From contig NC_014216.1 in the NCBI RefSeq assembly GCF_000092205.1, positions 1,431,742 to 1,495,741 on the forward strand: DNA of 64,000 bases, in the 5' to 3' direction. The translations under genes were made by a program, and so were the position numbers. The notes beneath the pieces are model-generated. The model was not told the DNA's origin. It did no database searches and was given only the letters and a program-made list of their open reading frames with translations. Shown here piece by piece: positions 1-8,976 of this stretch. Each line of letters opens with the position of its first letter. The stretch's first letter is position 1. This DNA comes from Desulfurivibrio alkaliphilus AHT 2. Its GTDB lineage: Bacteria; Desulfobacterota; Desulfobulbia; Desulfobulbales; Desulfurivibrionaceae.

Positions 1-440
1 CCATGGGGGTGGAACAGATCGGGCTGTACCCCGCCTCTTTCGACGTGATTTTTCTAATGGGGGTGATCTATCACCGGCGTGACCCGCTGACCATGCTGCA
101 ACAACTGCATGCGGCCCTGCGCCCCGGCGGCACGCTGGTCCTGGAGTCCCAGGCCATTCCGGGAACCGACAGCCTGGCCCTGTTCCCCGAGCGCACCTAC
201 GCCAAAGCCCCGGGGGTATACTTTGTTCCCACCGCCGCCTGCCTGCACAACTGGCTCAGCCGCGCCGGCTTCAAAACAGTACACCTGCTCAGCCAGGTGC
301 CCACCAGCCCCGAAGAACAGCGCCGCACCGAATGGATGACCTTCGAATCGTACAGCGACTTCCTCGACCCGGAAAATCCGGCCCGAACCATCGAGGGCTA
401 CCCCGCCCCCGACCGGGTCATTTTCATCGCCAAAATCTAA
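1..440 (+). CDS. cmoB: tRNA U34 carboxymethyltransferase, C-terminal part
   Basis: This is the 3' end of a gene that starts before the window; the reading frame is open from the first base. The 146 or so visible residues match the C-terminal half of CmoB, which transfers the carboxymethyl group of carboxy-SAM to 5-hydroxyuridine at position 34 of certain tRNAs. Visible family motifs are MGVIYHRRDP near the start, EEQRRTEWM in the middle and EGYPAPDR close to the end. The SAM-binding core lies outside the window, so completeness cannot be judged. The gene converges on a minus-strand phosphate transporter with only 10 bp between the two stop codons. Confidence 0.93.
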   Translation, partial: MGVEQIGLYPASFDVIFLMGVIYHRRDPLTMLQQLHAALRPGGTLVLESQAIPGTDSLALFPERTYAKAPGVYFVPTAACLHNWLSRAGFKTVHLLSQVPTSPEEQRRTEWMTFESYSDFLDPENPARTIEGYPAPDRVIFIAKI

Positions 441-450
441 AAAAACTACC

Positions 451-2178
451 TTAAATACTGCTTACGGTTTGCATTTTGCCGCCGGCCAGCGACTCGTTGA
501 CGTTGATGATATGATCGCCCACCTTTTCCAGGCGATTGAGCAGGTCAAGGTACATCACCCCGATGCGGGGCGAATAGACCCCCTGCTCCAGGCGGCCGTA
601 ATGGCGGTTGCGCAGACAATCACGCAGGTTGTTGATCCCCTTTTCCAGCTCGACGGCTTTTTGCATGTTCACCCGCACCGTGGTGTCCCGCAGGTTCTGG
701 GTCATGAAAACCAGGGCCTCGTGCACCGCCCGCAGCATCTCGTGAAGCTCGTCCATCACGTCCTCGGGCACATCCAGGCCGTCTTCCAGGATACGCTCAT
801 AGGTTCTGGACATCTCGTAATAGATATCACCCATCCGCTCCAGATCATGGAGCATGTTCTGCATGTGCCGGATCTGGTTTAACGAGGCCAGGGAAAGCGA
901 GGCGTTCTCCTGGATCTGCACCAGATACTCGGCAATCTCCAGCTCCAGCTGATCGGTAATCTGTTCCCGTTTTTCGATCTTTTCCAGAAACCCCTTTTGC
1001 TTCTGCCTGTCTTTGAGCAGCAGGCCGGTAAAGGAAAAATGCATCTTGACGATGAGGGCGGCAAACTGCTGAATCTCGCGCTGGGCCTGCTCCAGCGACA
1101 GCTCGGCCGACGACATCAGGCCGGTGTGGATATAGCGCAACCGAAATCCTTCCCGCTCGCCTGCCTTTTCCGGCTGAATATACTCCACCAGCCGCACCAG
1201 CATGGGCACCAGGGCAAAGAGCAGCAGCACGTTTAAGATGTTGAATGTGGTGTGAAACAGTGCCAACGCCAGGGTGGCATTGGTCCGCGCCGCCGGATCG
1301 TCACTGAGCACCGAGACCCCACTGGCGGAAACGCTCTGCATTACCCAGTCGATGCCATGCAGAAAGGGGGTGATCACCAGCAGCATCCAGCAAACCCCGA
1401 TGACGTTGAAAAAAAAGTGGAAGCGCGCCGCCCGTTTGGCCTGCACATTGCCCACCAGAGCGGCGATATTGGCGGTTACCGTGGTGCCGATATTCTCCCC
1501 CAGAATCATCGCCGCGGCGATAGGGAAAGTAATCCAGCCCTGGGCCAGCATGACCAGGGTAATGGCGGTGGCGGCCGAGGAAGACTGGGTCAGCAGGGTC
1601 AGCACGGTGCCCACCACAATGAACAGCAGGGTGGAGGCAAAACCAAAATCGGCAAAGCTTTGGAGAAAGGCAAACATCTCCGGATTGGTGTCGATATCCG
1701 GCACTGAATTTTTAATAAAATCCAAGCCGATAAAGAGGATACCGAAGCCGATCATCGCCTCGGCCATATTGCGCAGTTTTTCGTTTTTTACAAAGAGAAA
1801 GGGGAAAAAGAGCCCGATCATGCTGATGGCCACGGGGGTGATCTGGAACTTGAAGCCGAAAACCGAAACCATCCAGGCAGTGACCGTGGTCCCGATATTG
1901 GCCCCCATAATCACCCCGGTGGATTCAACGAAGGTGATCAGGCCGGCATTGACAAAACCCACCACCATGACGGTGGTGGTGGTGGATGACTGGGTGATGG
2001 CGGTGGTGCCGAAACCGGTGAAGATACCCATCAACCGGTTGCGGGTCATGCCTTTTAAAATGGCCCGCAAACGGTTGCCGGCCACCTTCTGCAAGCCGTC
2101 GCTGAAGACCTTCATCCCGAAGATGAAAACCCCCAGCGAGCCGGCCAACTGGAGAAAATCGAAAAAAGTATACGACAT
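451..2178 (-). CDS. Na+/phosphate cotransporter family protein with PhoU-like tail
   Basis: A 575-residue inner-membrane protein of the Na/Pi cotransporter (NptA/YjbB-like) family. The N-terminal 340 residues are strongly hydrophobic and hold the two inverted-repeat signature segments, QSSTTTTVMVVGF near residue 62 and TQSSSAATAITLVM near residue 197, which form the substrate path in this family. From about residue 350 the protein becomes charged and helical, as expected for a PhoU-like domain that couples transport to phosphate regulation. The ATG start has GAGGG just upstream (GAGGGTCC-ATG). The length is normal for the PhoU-fused subgroup. The actual substrate and direction of transport are inferred from the family. 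Confidence 0.9.
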   Translation of the reverse strand: MSYTFFDFLQLAGSLGVFIFGMKVFSDGLQKVAGNRLRAILKGMTRNRLMGIFTGFGTTAITQSSTTTTVMVVGFVNAGLITFVESTGVIMGANIGTTVTAWMVSVFGFKFQITPVAISMIGLFFPFLFVKNEKLRNMAEAMIGFGILFIGLDFIKNSVPDIDTNPEMFAFLQSFADFGFASTLLFIVVGTVLTLLTQSSSAATAITLVMLAQGWITFPIAAAMILGENIGTTVTANIAALVGNVQAKRAARFHFFFNVIGVCWMLLVITPFLHGIDWVMQSVSASGVSVLSDDPAARTNATLALALFHTTFNILNVLLLFALVPMLVRLVEYIQPEKAGEREGFRLRYIHTGLMSSAELSLEQAQREIQQFAALIVKMHFSFTGLLLKDRQKQKGFLEKIEKREQITDQLELEIAEYLVQIQENASLSLASLNQIRHMQNMLHDLERMGDIYYEMSRTYERILEDGLDVPEDVMDELHEMLRAVHEALVFMTQNLRDTTVRVNMQKAVELEKGINNLRDCLRNRHYGRLEQGVYSPRIGVMYLDLLNRLEKVGDHIINVNESLAGGKMQTVSSI

Positions 2179-2325
2179 GGACCCTCGCGGGAAACTACGC
2201 CCGCCAGGAGCCGCGGCGGGTTTTTGTTGAGCTGTATCGCTTGTTGGAATTTAACCAAACACTAACAGTTGCCCGCTTTTACTATAAGACAAACGTCCAG
2301 GTCAACTGAAAACGGACAACAAATT

Positions 2326-2949
2326 TTATACTTCCGGGAAAGGGAAGTCGGGTTCGTCCAGCAGACGGGCCAGCCGCTGCTTTTTGGGGGTCTTGGCGTC
2401 GTGGTAAGCCAGCAGGGTTTCCACCGTCTTAATTACCTGATCGGCATCGGCCGCCCTGGCAATCCGGCGACCGACCAAGGGATTGGGGCCGCCCTTGCCG
2501 CCGGCATAAATATCGTACCCTTGCTTGGTGCCCATGATCCCGATATCGGTGGTCTTAACCCCGGAACAGCAGAAAGGACACCCGGAAATGGCGATTTTGA
2601 TTTTCGGCTTAAACGGCCCGCGATCCTGAAAATGAGCCAGCAACCGGCGGGAAAGTTCCTCGGGCTCCTGAACCCCGGCAGTGCAATCCCGCTTGCCGAT
2701 ACAAACCCTGGGAACAGGAAATTTGCCCGGACCCTTGAACTCTACCCCCAGCGGTGCCAGCTCGGCTTTGGCTTCGGCCAGCTGTTCTTCACTCAAACCC
2801 ATCAGCCGCAAATTCTGCAAGGTGGAGAGATAAACCTCCAGCCCGTAGCGCTGGGCCAGCTCATAGGCCTTGGCCATCACCGGCAGCGGCAGGCGACCGG
2901 CCGGCAGCAGAATGGTAAGTCGGTTTTGTTTACTGGCATCATTGTTCAT
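2326..2949 (-). CDS. Small siroheme/4Fe-4S sulfite (or nitrite) reductase-like protein
   Basis: A 207-residue protein with the compact layout of low-molecular-weight assimilatory-type sulfite reductases known from sulfate reducers. After an N-terminal ferredoxin-like half it shows CIGKRDC (residues about 92-98) and SGCPFCC (about 130-136). Together these give the paired cysteine clusters that hold a 4Fe-4S cluster bridged to siroheme. The length is about half that of DsrA or CysI, and no separate ferredoxin domain is present. The start is preceded by GAGG seven bases upstream. It stands alone without dsrAB or sirohaem genes beside it, so whether it reduces sulfite or nitrite, or has another role, is not settled by the sequence. 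Confidence 0.8.
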   Translation of the reverse strand: MNNDASKQNRLTILLPAGRLPLPVMAKAYELAQRYGLEVYLSTLQNLRLMGLSEEQLAEAKAELAPLGVEFKGPGKFPVPRVCIGKRDCTAGVQEPEELSRRLLAHFQDRGPFKPKIKIAISGCPFCCSGVKTTDIGIMGTKQGYDIYAGGKGGPNPLVGRRIARAADADQVIKTVETLLAYHDAKTPKKQRLARLLDEPDFPFPEV

Positions 2950-3187
2950 TGGGGCACCTCATCAGCTTTAAATATGGATAATTTCAAAACTAAACAACCT
3001 TAAACCGAAGCTAAGCAAGCTGGCACATCCGCCGCCGGCGTTATATGCCTAAGAGCGAGGGAAAAATCAAGAAAACCATTATTTTTGCTTTCTCTTTCAA
3101 CGCATTTCCAGTATCTATTTCAAGAGTAGACAAGGTCGTAGAACTTTCTGCGGCACGAACCTCAAAAGAGACAAGACAGGAAAAACA

Positions 3188-3607
3188 ATGGGTAGCCAGA
3201 CCAGACCATTCAACGATAAAACCGCCGGCGCCATCGATCGCAAGCGGGAGCGGGAACGGCAGCAAATGTTGCAGAACCTCTATCGCCACGCCCCGGAGTT
3301 GGCCACCAAGTTGGTGCAGCGCCTGTTGGACAAACACATCATCGAAACCAACTCCGCCGAGGCCATTCGCGAGGTCTTCACCAACCTCTTTCAGCGGCTG
3401 CCGGACATGGAGGACTTCGACATCCAGTACAAAACCGCCCCCCTGCGAGGCCTGATCAGCAACCCCAACTTCATCAGCCTTTACGTTACCCAATATATCG
3501 CCGAGGATCTGCTGGAGCACGACAAAATCCAGGATGTCTACGGCGAGGACCGGGATATCTACCAGGCGGTTGACTCGGTTCTGGGCGCCCTGCGCCCCCC
3601 CTCATAA
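3188..3607 (+). CDS. Conserved-looking hypothetical protein, 139 aa
   Basis: I do not recognise this protein. It starts at an ATG preceded by AGGA and has a basic N terminus (KRERERQQ, residues 19-26) followed by a helical body rich in Leu, Glu and Asp. There is no signal peptide, membrane segment or cysteine motif. Codon use matches the chromosomal neighbours, which supports a real gene. It lies alone between a sulfite-reductase-like gene and speA, and its stop is followed directly by a degraded copy of the dispersed palindromic repeat. A helical, possibly oligomeric cytoplasmic protein is all that can be inferred. Confidence 0.7.
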   Translation: MGSQTRPFNDKTAGAIDRKRERERQQMLQNLYRHAPELATKLVQRLLDKHIIETNSAEAIREVFTNLFQRLPDMEDFDIQYKTAPLRGLISNPNFISLYVTQYIAEDLLEHDKIQDVYGEDRDIYQAVDSVLGALRPPS

Positions 3608-3609
3608 AC

Positions 3610-3705
3610 CGCAAACAACCAGCAGCGCCACACCTTCGGGCAAGCAGCCAGGCTTGCGTACTGGTGTACACGGCGCCCGACTGCTGTAACCGTTCAGCAT
3701 ATCAG
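3610..3705. repeat. Degenerate copy of dispersed palindromic repeat (R1)
   Basis: Read on the minus strand this segment shares a 19-base block (GTACACCAGTACGCAAGCC) with copy R3 at 14414-14520 and another 19-base block (GCCTGGCTGCTTGCCCGAA) with copy R2 at 7458-7565. One arm has decayed, so it no longer folds end to end. It fills the gap between two convergent genes. Confidence 0.7.
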
Positions 3706-3713
3706 CATTTTGT

Positions 3714-5645
3714 TCACTCCAGCCTTAAATAGGTGTAACCTTTCAGGTTGCGGTTGTATTCGTTGAGCAACCGCATGGCCTCGTTGGGGCGCAGCCGGTC
3801 TTCGCGGATGGCCCGGTCGAACTGGCGCTTGAGCTTGCGCCCCAGGTCCTCTTCACTGTACTGCACCAGGGCCAGCACCTTTTCCATGGTGGTGCCGGGA
3901 ATGGTTTCCTCGATATAGTAGCCGTTTTCCTCGTCCTCATCCAGGTAAACATGCGCCTCGTTGACCCGGCCGAAAAGGTTGTGCAGATCCCCCATGATAT
4001 CCTGGTAGGCCCCGGTGAGGAAAATTCCCAGGTAATAGGGCTTGCCGTTGAGTTCGTGGAGCGGCAGGGTGGCCACGCCGTCTTCATAGAGGTTGATGAA
4101 GCGGGAAACCACCCCATCGGAGTCGCAGGTGATATCGGCCAGCGTCCCGCGCCGCTGGGGCTCTTCATCAAGGCGGTGGAGGGGCATGATCGGGAACAAC
4201 TGGCCAAACCCCCAGTGGTCCAGCAATGACTGGAACACGCTGAAGTTGCACAGGTACTGATCGCTGTATTTGCTCTCCAACTCGACGATCTCATCGGGCA
4301 CGAACTCCGCGCCGCGGAAAAATTTCAGTACCTCCACCCCCACCAGCCAGAAGATCCGCTCCACTTCGGCCTTAACCTCCAAATCCAGCATCCCCAGTTC
4401 GAAGCGGGTCTGGGCCTCGCTCTTGTAATGCTGGGCATCGTGGTAAGCCTCCAGCGGATTGTTTTCACTGATATTCTGGTAGGCGTACCAGGCGTCGTCA
4501 ATCAGTTTATGCTCGATGGTGGGAGCCACCGCCTCCTCTTCCACCTGGGCCTTCTTGATATTGCCGAAGGTTTCCACCACCAGCAGGGAATGATGGGCCA
4601 CCAGGGCCCGCCCCGATTCGCTGATCACCACCGGATGGGCTACCTCCTCGGCGTCGCAGACATCCATGATGTTGTAGATCACATCCCGGGCGTACTCGTT
4701 GAGGGAATAGTTGATGGAAGAGTGAAAGGTGGTGCGGCTGCCGTCGTAATCCACCCCCAGGCCGCCACCCACATCGAGGTACTCCAGCCCCGGGTGAGCC
4801 AGCTTGCTGAGCTTGGCATAAAACATCGCCCCTTCCCTCACCGCCTTTTTGATGGTCAGGATATCGGGCACCTGGGAGCCGATATGGAAGTGGACCAGCT
4901 TGAGGCAATGGGCCATATTGGCCTCCTGGAGCAGTCGCGAGGCCCGCATGATGTCGATGGTGGAGAGCCCGAACTTGGCGTTCTCGCCGCCGCTCTCGGC
5001 CCACTTCCCCTTGCCGCCGCTCATCAGCCGCACCCGGAAACCGATCAGCGGCTCCACCTTCATCTTGTTGACCATGGCGATGATCTGGCGGATCTCTTCC
5101 ACCTTTTCCACCACCAGGATCACCTTCTTGCCCAGTTTGCGGCCGATCAGGGCCACCCGGACATAATCCTCATCCTTGTAGCCGTTGCAGACGATCAAAC
5201 TGTCGGGGTCTTCATGCAGGGCCAGGGCGGCGTGCAGCTCGGGCTTGGAGCCCACCTCCAGGCCATGGTGATAATCGTGGCCGGCATCCAGGATCTCTTC
5301 CACCACCTCCCGCAGCTGGTTGACCTTGACCGGATAAACCCCCCGGTACTGGTTACGGTACTCGGCTTCGGCGATGGCCTCGGAAAAGGCCCGGTTGATA
5401 CGGGCCACCCGGTTGCGCAGCAGGTCGTGGAAGCGGATCAGCATGGGGAAGTGCAGCCCCTGCTCGCGGGCCTCCTTGGCCACCTCGAGTATAGGAATAC
5501 TGATTCCCTCTTCCTTCAGCGGGGCAACAGTCACCACCCCCTGTTCGTTGATATCAAAATAGCGCAAACCCCAGCGATTAACCCCGTACAGCTCCCGGGC
5601 CTGGGCAATATCCCACTGCTCTTCCGACGGTTTCTCGGTGCTCAT
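3714..5645 (-). CDS. speA: Biosynthetic arginine decarboxylase
   Basis: A 643-residue protein, the usual length for SpeA, which uses PLP to convert arginine to agmatine, the first step of the agmatine route to putrescine. The N terminus has the family segment WGLRYFDINEQG. The PLP-lysine region of the alanine-racemase-type barrel reads YPVKVNQLREVVEEI (residues about 98-112). Further barrel motifs include EVGSKPELHAAL, GFRVRLMSGGKGKW, HFHIGSQVPD and YLDVGGGLGVDYDG. The C-terminal region ends with the typical YNRNLKGYTYLRLE. The ATG is preceded by GGAG. No other polyamine gene is next to it, so it appears to be a single-gene unit. Confidence 0.96.
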   Translation of the reverse strand: MSTEKPSEEQWDIAQARELYGVNRWGLRYFDINEQGVVTVAPLKEEGISIPILEVAKEAREQGLHFPMLIRFHDLLRNRVARINRAFSEAIAEAEYRNQYRGVYPVKVNQLREVVEEILDAGHDYHHGLEVGSKPELHAALALHEDPDSLIVCNGYKDEDYVRVALIGRKLGKKVILVVEKVEEIRQIIAMVNKMKVEPLIGFRVRLMSGGKGKWAESGGENAKFGLSTIDIMRASRLLQEANMAHCLKLVHFHIGSQVPDILTIKKAVREGAMFYAKLSKLAHPGLEYLDVGGGLGVDYDGSRTTFHSSINYSLNEYARDVIYNIMDVCDAEEVAHPVVISESGRALVAHHSLLVVETFGNIKKAQVEEEAVAPTIEHKLIDDAWYAYQNISENNPLEAYHDAQHYKSEAQTRFELGMLDLEVKAEVERIFWLVGVEVLKFFRGAEFVPDEIVELESKYSDQYLCNFSVFQSLLDHWGFGQLFPIMPLHRLDEEPQRRGTLADITCDSDGVVSRFINLYEDGVATLPLHELNGKPYYLGIFLTGAYQDIMGDLHNLFGRVNEAHVYLDEDEENGYYIEETIPGTTMEKVLALVQYSEEDLGRKLKRQFDRAIREDRLRPNEAMRLLNEYNRNLKGYTYLRLE

Positions 5646-5870
5646 CTCCTACACTCCCGGAAAAATTGCAAAACCATCACCATAACGTATTGTCCCGAAA
5701 ATTCAATATTTCAATAATCACCTCTTCTTTTTTTACCGAAAATCGTCTAAAGTGGCGGCCCGGAGGCAGCGACATGCCCCGCCTGCCCCAACAATGCAAT
5801 CGTCGCCGGTTACGAAATTTTTACGCCCAACAAGGCTGCCAACTTTAAGGAAGTTATACAAGAGGTTATT

Positions 5871-7457
5871 TTGATCAGCAAACTCATTCAGCGCATCCGG
5901 CGCCGCCTGCGCACCGGCAGCGACGCCACCGCCCAAACCGACCACAAGCCAGCGGACGACACCCTGCAAACAGCAGATTTCGGCGCAATAGCAACAGGTG
6001 CCGCCACTTCCGGCGAAACCGACGAAAGCCGGCCCCAAAAACGCCGGCGGCGGCGCAAGCGCAAACCCAAAGCAGACCAGCCGGCCACCGCCGACCAGGC
6101 GGCAACCACCCCGGAGGCCGCCAACTGGAGCCTGGAGGATTTTCAAGTACCGCCGGCGGAAGGCAAGACCCGCTTCCACGATCTTGATCTGCCTCAGGAG
6201 TTGATGCGGGCCATTCACGCTTCAGGTTTTCAGTATTGCACCCCCATACAGGCGGAGATTTTGCCCCCCACCCTGGCGGGCCACGATGCTTTCGGCAAAG
6301 CCCAGACCGGCACCGGCAAAAGCGCGGCCTTTTTGATCAGTATCATCACCCGCCTGCTGCGGGAGCCGGACACCGTGCCGCGCCAACTGGCACTCCCCAA
6401 GGCCCTGATCCTGGCCCCCACCCGGGAGTTGGCCATCCAGATTCACCGGGACGCCGAAGAGCTTACCCAATACTCCGAGCTCAACTGCGTGGCGGTGTTC
6501 GGCGGCACCGATTACGAAAAACAGCGCAAAATGTTCGAGCAGGCCCCGGTGGACCTGCTGATTGCCACCCCCGGCCGGCTGCTGGATTTCGCGCGCCAGA
6601 AGGTGGTCTCGCTGAAAGAGGTACGGGTACTGGTCATCGACGAGGCCGACCGGCTGCTGGACATGGGTTTTATCCCCGATGTACGCCGGATTATCCAGCA
6701 GACTCCCGAGAAGAGCCAGCGCCAGACCCTGTTCTTCTCCGCCACCCTTAACTCCCAAATCGCCAACCTCTCGGCCCAGTGGACCAAAGACCCGGTCACG
6801 GTGGAGATCGAACCGGAACAGGTGGCCTCGGACCGGGTTGAACAGCGGGTTTATATGGTTACCGCCAAGGAAAAGATGACCGTGCTTTACAACCTGATCA
6901 CCGGCAAGCAACTGGAGCGGGTGATTGTCTTCTGCAACCGCCGGGACGTTACCCGACGGGTGCGGGAACGGCTCTACCGCCACGGCATCTCCTGCGCCAT
7001 GCTCTCCGGCGAGGTAAGCCAGCAGCAGCGGATGAAAACCTTGGACAACTTCAAGGAAGGCAAAATCCGGGTGCTGGTGGCCACCGACGTGGCCGGACGA
7101 GGGCTGCACATCGAGGGCATCAGCCACGTGATCAACTACAACCTGCCCGAGGACGCCGAGGATTACGTGCACCGTATCGGCCGCACCGGCCGGGCCGGGG
7201 CCAGCGGGATTTCGGTGAGTTTCGCCGACGAAGAGGAATCCTTCTACCTGCCGGCCATCGAGGAGTACATGGGGCGCAAACTCGATTGCGTCTACCCCGA
7301 AGACGAGTTGCTTATCCCCCTGCCCCCGCCGGTACAAAAAGCACCGCCGGTGGACAAAAATTTAAGCGGCAACCAAGGCGGCCGCTCCGGCAAACCCGGG
7401 CGCAAAAGCGGCCCTCCCCGCCGCAGCAGCAACAGCGGCCGCCCACGGCGCTCGTAA
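5871..7457 (+). CDS. rhlB: DEAD-box ATP-dependent RNA helicase, RhlB-like
   Basis: A 528-residue helicase that unwinds structured RNA. Residues 1-95 form a low-complexity tail with a basic patch ([11 protein letters not shown] near residue 56) as in Pseudomonas-type RhlB. The core follows with the Q motif (FQYCTPIQ), motif [26 protein letters not shown] ([13 protein letters not shown]), SAT, and the C-terminal motifs [11 protein letters not shown] and [11 protein letters not shown] short Pro/Gly/Arg-rich tail ends the protein. The start is TTG, preceded by AGAGG at good spacing; there is no in-frame ATG before the helicase core. The stop abuts palindromic repeat R2. RhlB rather than RhlE or SrmB is the best guess but not certain. 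Confidence 0.9.
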   Translation: MISKLIQRIRRRLRTGSDATAQTDHKPADDTLQTADFGAIATGAATSGETDESRPQKRRRRRKRKPKADQPATADQAATTPEAANWSLEDFQVPPAEGKTRFHDLDLPQELMRAIHASGFQYCTPIQAEILPPTLAGHDAFGKAQTGTGKSAAFLISIITRLLREPDTVPRQLALPKALILAPTRELAIQIHRDAEELTQYSELNCVAVFGGTDYEKQRKMFEQAPVDLLIATPGRLLDFARQKVVSLKEVRVLVIDEADRLLDMGFIPDVRRIIQQTPEKSQRQTLFFSATLNSQIANLSAQWTKDPVTVEIEPEQVASDRVEQRVYMVTAKEKMTVLYNLITGKQLERVIVFCNRRDVTRRVRERLYRHGISCAMLSGEVSQQQRMKTLDNFKEGKIRVLVATDVAGRGLHIEGISHVINYNLPEDAEDYVHRIGRTGRAGASGISVSFADEEESFYLPAIEEYMGRKLDCVYPEDELLIPLPPPVQKAPPVDKNLSGNQGGRSGKPGRKSGPPRRSSNSGRPRRS

Positions 7458-7565
7458 GTAATCGTTCAGCAGCACCGCATCTTCGGGCGATCAGCCAGGC
7501 TTACGTACAGGGGGTACGCTGCGCCTGGCTGCTTGCCCGAACCTGCGGCACTGCTGAACGATTAC
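7458..7565. repeat. Dispersed palindromic repeat, intact copy R2
   Basis: An imperfect inverted repeat about 108 bp long. The outer arms read GTAATCGTTCAGCAG and, inverted, CTGCTGAACGATTAC; the inner arms hold a CGGGC-N-AGCCAGGC block and its complement. The apex is GTACAGGGGGTAC. It begins one base after the stop codon of the helicase gene and lies between convergent genes. Confidence 0.85.
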
Positions 7566-7625
7566 AGCCCGTTAAACCGACAGGTTAGTACCTCTGGTGA
7601 ACGGTTACGCTCGTAAACCACCCCT

Positions 7626-8186
7626 TTACACCCCCAACTCCGCCAGCAACGCCGTCACCACCTGGGGGACCGCCGCCGCCACCGGCGGGCTTAAGGCCTC
7701 GCTGAACCCCGCCGTCTCGGCTGCTTCCACCCCCCACACCCGCAAGTATTGCGGCACCGGCAATCCCAACCGCTCGGCCTGCACCATGGCGGCCGCAGGA
7801 GAGCCGCCATGACCCGAGCCAATGACCAGGGGGCCGGGTGGAAAGGACTCGACCAGTTGTCGCGGGCTGAAAACCTTGATGGTCCCCGGCGGCCAGCGGC
7901 CGCTGTGCATGGCGTCCACCAGCAGCACCCGCCGGTAAGCGGCAAAGATCTCCAGCAGCGGCAAGCCGCCGGTCAGCAGATCCGGCGGCGGCACCGGCAA
8001 CGCGCCACCCCGCCTGGCGACATCCAAGCGCCGAGCCAGGGAGGCGACCACCTGCGGCCCCACTCCATCATCTCCCCGCAGTGTACTGCCCAGGCCCACC
8101 ACCGCAGTGGCTTCATCCAAGGGAGCATCACCCCGTAAGCGGTCACCGGGCACCAGATGCGTCGGTTTAACACCTGTTGCGGTCAT
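7626..8186 (-). CDS. Hydrogenase maturation protease (HycI/HyaD family)
   Basis: A 186-residue endopeptidase of the family that trims the C terminus of NiFe-hydrogenase large subunits after nickel insertion. The N-terminal signature is GLGSTLRGDDGVG (usual form GxGNxLxxDDGxG), followed by LLVDAMHSG and GSGHGGSP, which supply the acidic and histidine residues that sense nickel. I chose the ATG at 8186 rather than an earlier in-frame start because it overlaps the upstream stop codon in an ATGA junction, showing translational coupling to the Nudix-like gene. No hydrogenase structural genes are in the window. The Asn of the first motif is replaced by Ser, which does not exclude activity. Confidence 0.82.
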   Translation of the reverse strand: MTATGVKPTHLVPGDRLRGDAPLDEATAVVGLGSTLRGDDGVGPQVVASLARRLDVARRGGALPVPPPDLLTGGLPLLEIFAAYRRVLLVDAMHSGRWPPGTIKVFSPRQLVESFPPGPLVIGSGHGGSPAAAMVQAERLGLPVPQYLRVWGVEAAETAGFSEALSPPVAAAVPQVVTALLAELGV

Positions 8187-8827
8187 CCAGCGCCCTGCCG
8201 GCGCTGGCGGACAACCAGGGAGACGGCGTGCAGGGCCCATTTTTCAAAACGCTCTTCCTGCTCGTAAATCTCCGCCGCCGACCACCAGCCCTCGGGGTGA
8301 ATATCCTCCCCCTGGGCCCTGATGCCCAACGCGGTCCGGGTCTGCTCATCGGTCATTTGCCCCAGGTGTACGGCCCCCAGATGAACCCGGCCCACCGGCG
8401 AGTCGTCGTCGTTGATCCAGCCCACGAAACGGCAGCTTACCCCGTCGCTGTTGACCAGCTCTTCCCGGCGTTCCCGCAACAGGGCCTGCCGGTACGCCGC
8501 CGCCGTCAGCAACCCGCCGGCATCGGCATCTTCCCGGTTGATATGGCCACCGACCCCCACCGAAAGCCGACCGGCCAAGCGCCCCTCGCCCACCCCACCG
8601 CCGCGCCGGTACACAAAGAAGCGCTGCTGGAAGGAGAAAAGCTGGTAGGGAATCAGTTGCTTGAAAGACGGGTCTTCCTCGCAGATGCCACGGGCAATGA
8701 AACGCTGGGGCAACTCCAGCAGCCGCTCCGGCTCCGGGCCGGCAAAACCGCCCTGGGGCAACTCACCGCCAAAAAGCTGCTCCAGCTCGCGGCGCGGCAA
8801 ACAAAAAACCTCTTCCGCCATCTTCAT
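8183..8827 (-). CDS. Nudix-fold-like conserved protein (often labelled phosphoesterase)
   Basis: A 214-residue protein starting MKMAEEVFCLPRRE. The ATG at 8827 has AAGGAG ten bases upstream; a longer reading frame toward 8929 has no such site. The middle carries GVGGHINREDA and, after a loop, RERREELV, which resembles a stretched Nudix box (G-x5-E-x7-REUxEExGU). FVGWINDDDSPVGRVHLG follows, a conserved block in this uncharacterised family. The stop overlaps the start of the hydrogenase protease gene, so the two are co-translated. The substrate is unknown; the Nudix assignment is inference from motif shape. Confidence 0.65.
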   Translation of the reverse strand: MKMAEEVFCLPRRELEQLFGGELPQGGFAGPEPERLLELPQRFIARGICEEDPSFKQLIPYQLFSFQQRFFVYRRGGGVGEGRLAGRLSVGVGGHINREDADAGGLLTAAAYRQALLRERREELVNSDGVSCRFVGWINDDDSPVGRVHLGAVHLGQMTDEQTRTALGIRAQGEDIHPEGWWSAAEIYEQEERFEKWALHAVSLVVRQRRQGAG

Positions 8828-8976
8828 AATCGTAAATCTCCTTGGGCTGTCGGCAAGGGAACACCTTTCCGGGCTGCCGGGGATTATCTTGCCGGCTTCA
8901 ACATAATCGCCCAAGGCCCGCCGGGTCAACTTTTCCTCTCCCGGCCGGCGGCAAGCTGTGCTATTTTGACCAGACC

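Noticed and set aside
4428-5717. Plus-strand 429-codon open frame opposite speA
   Set aside because: Antisense to a well-conserved enzyme; His-rich composition is a result of codon bias on the other strand.
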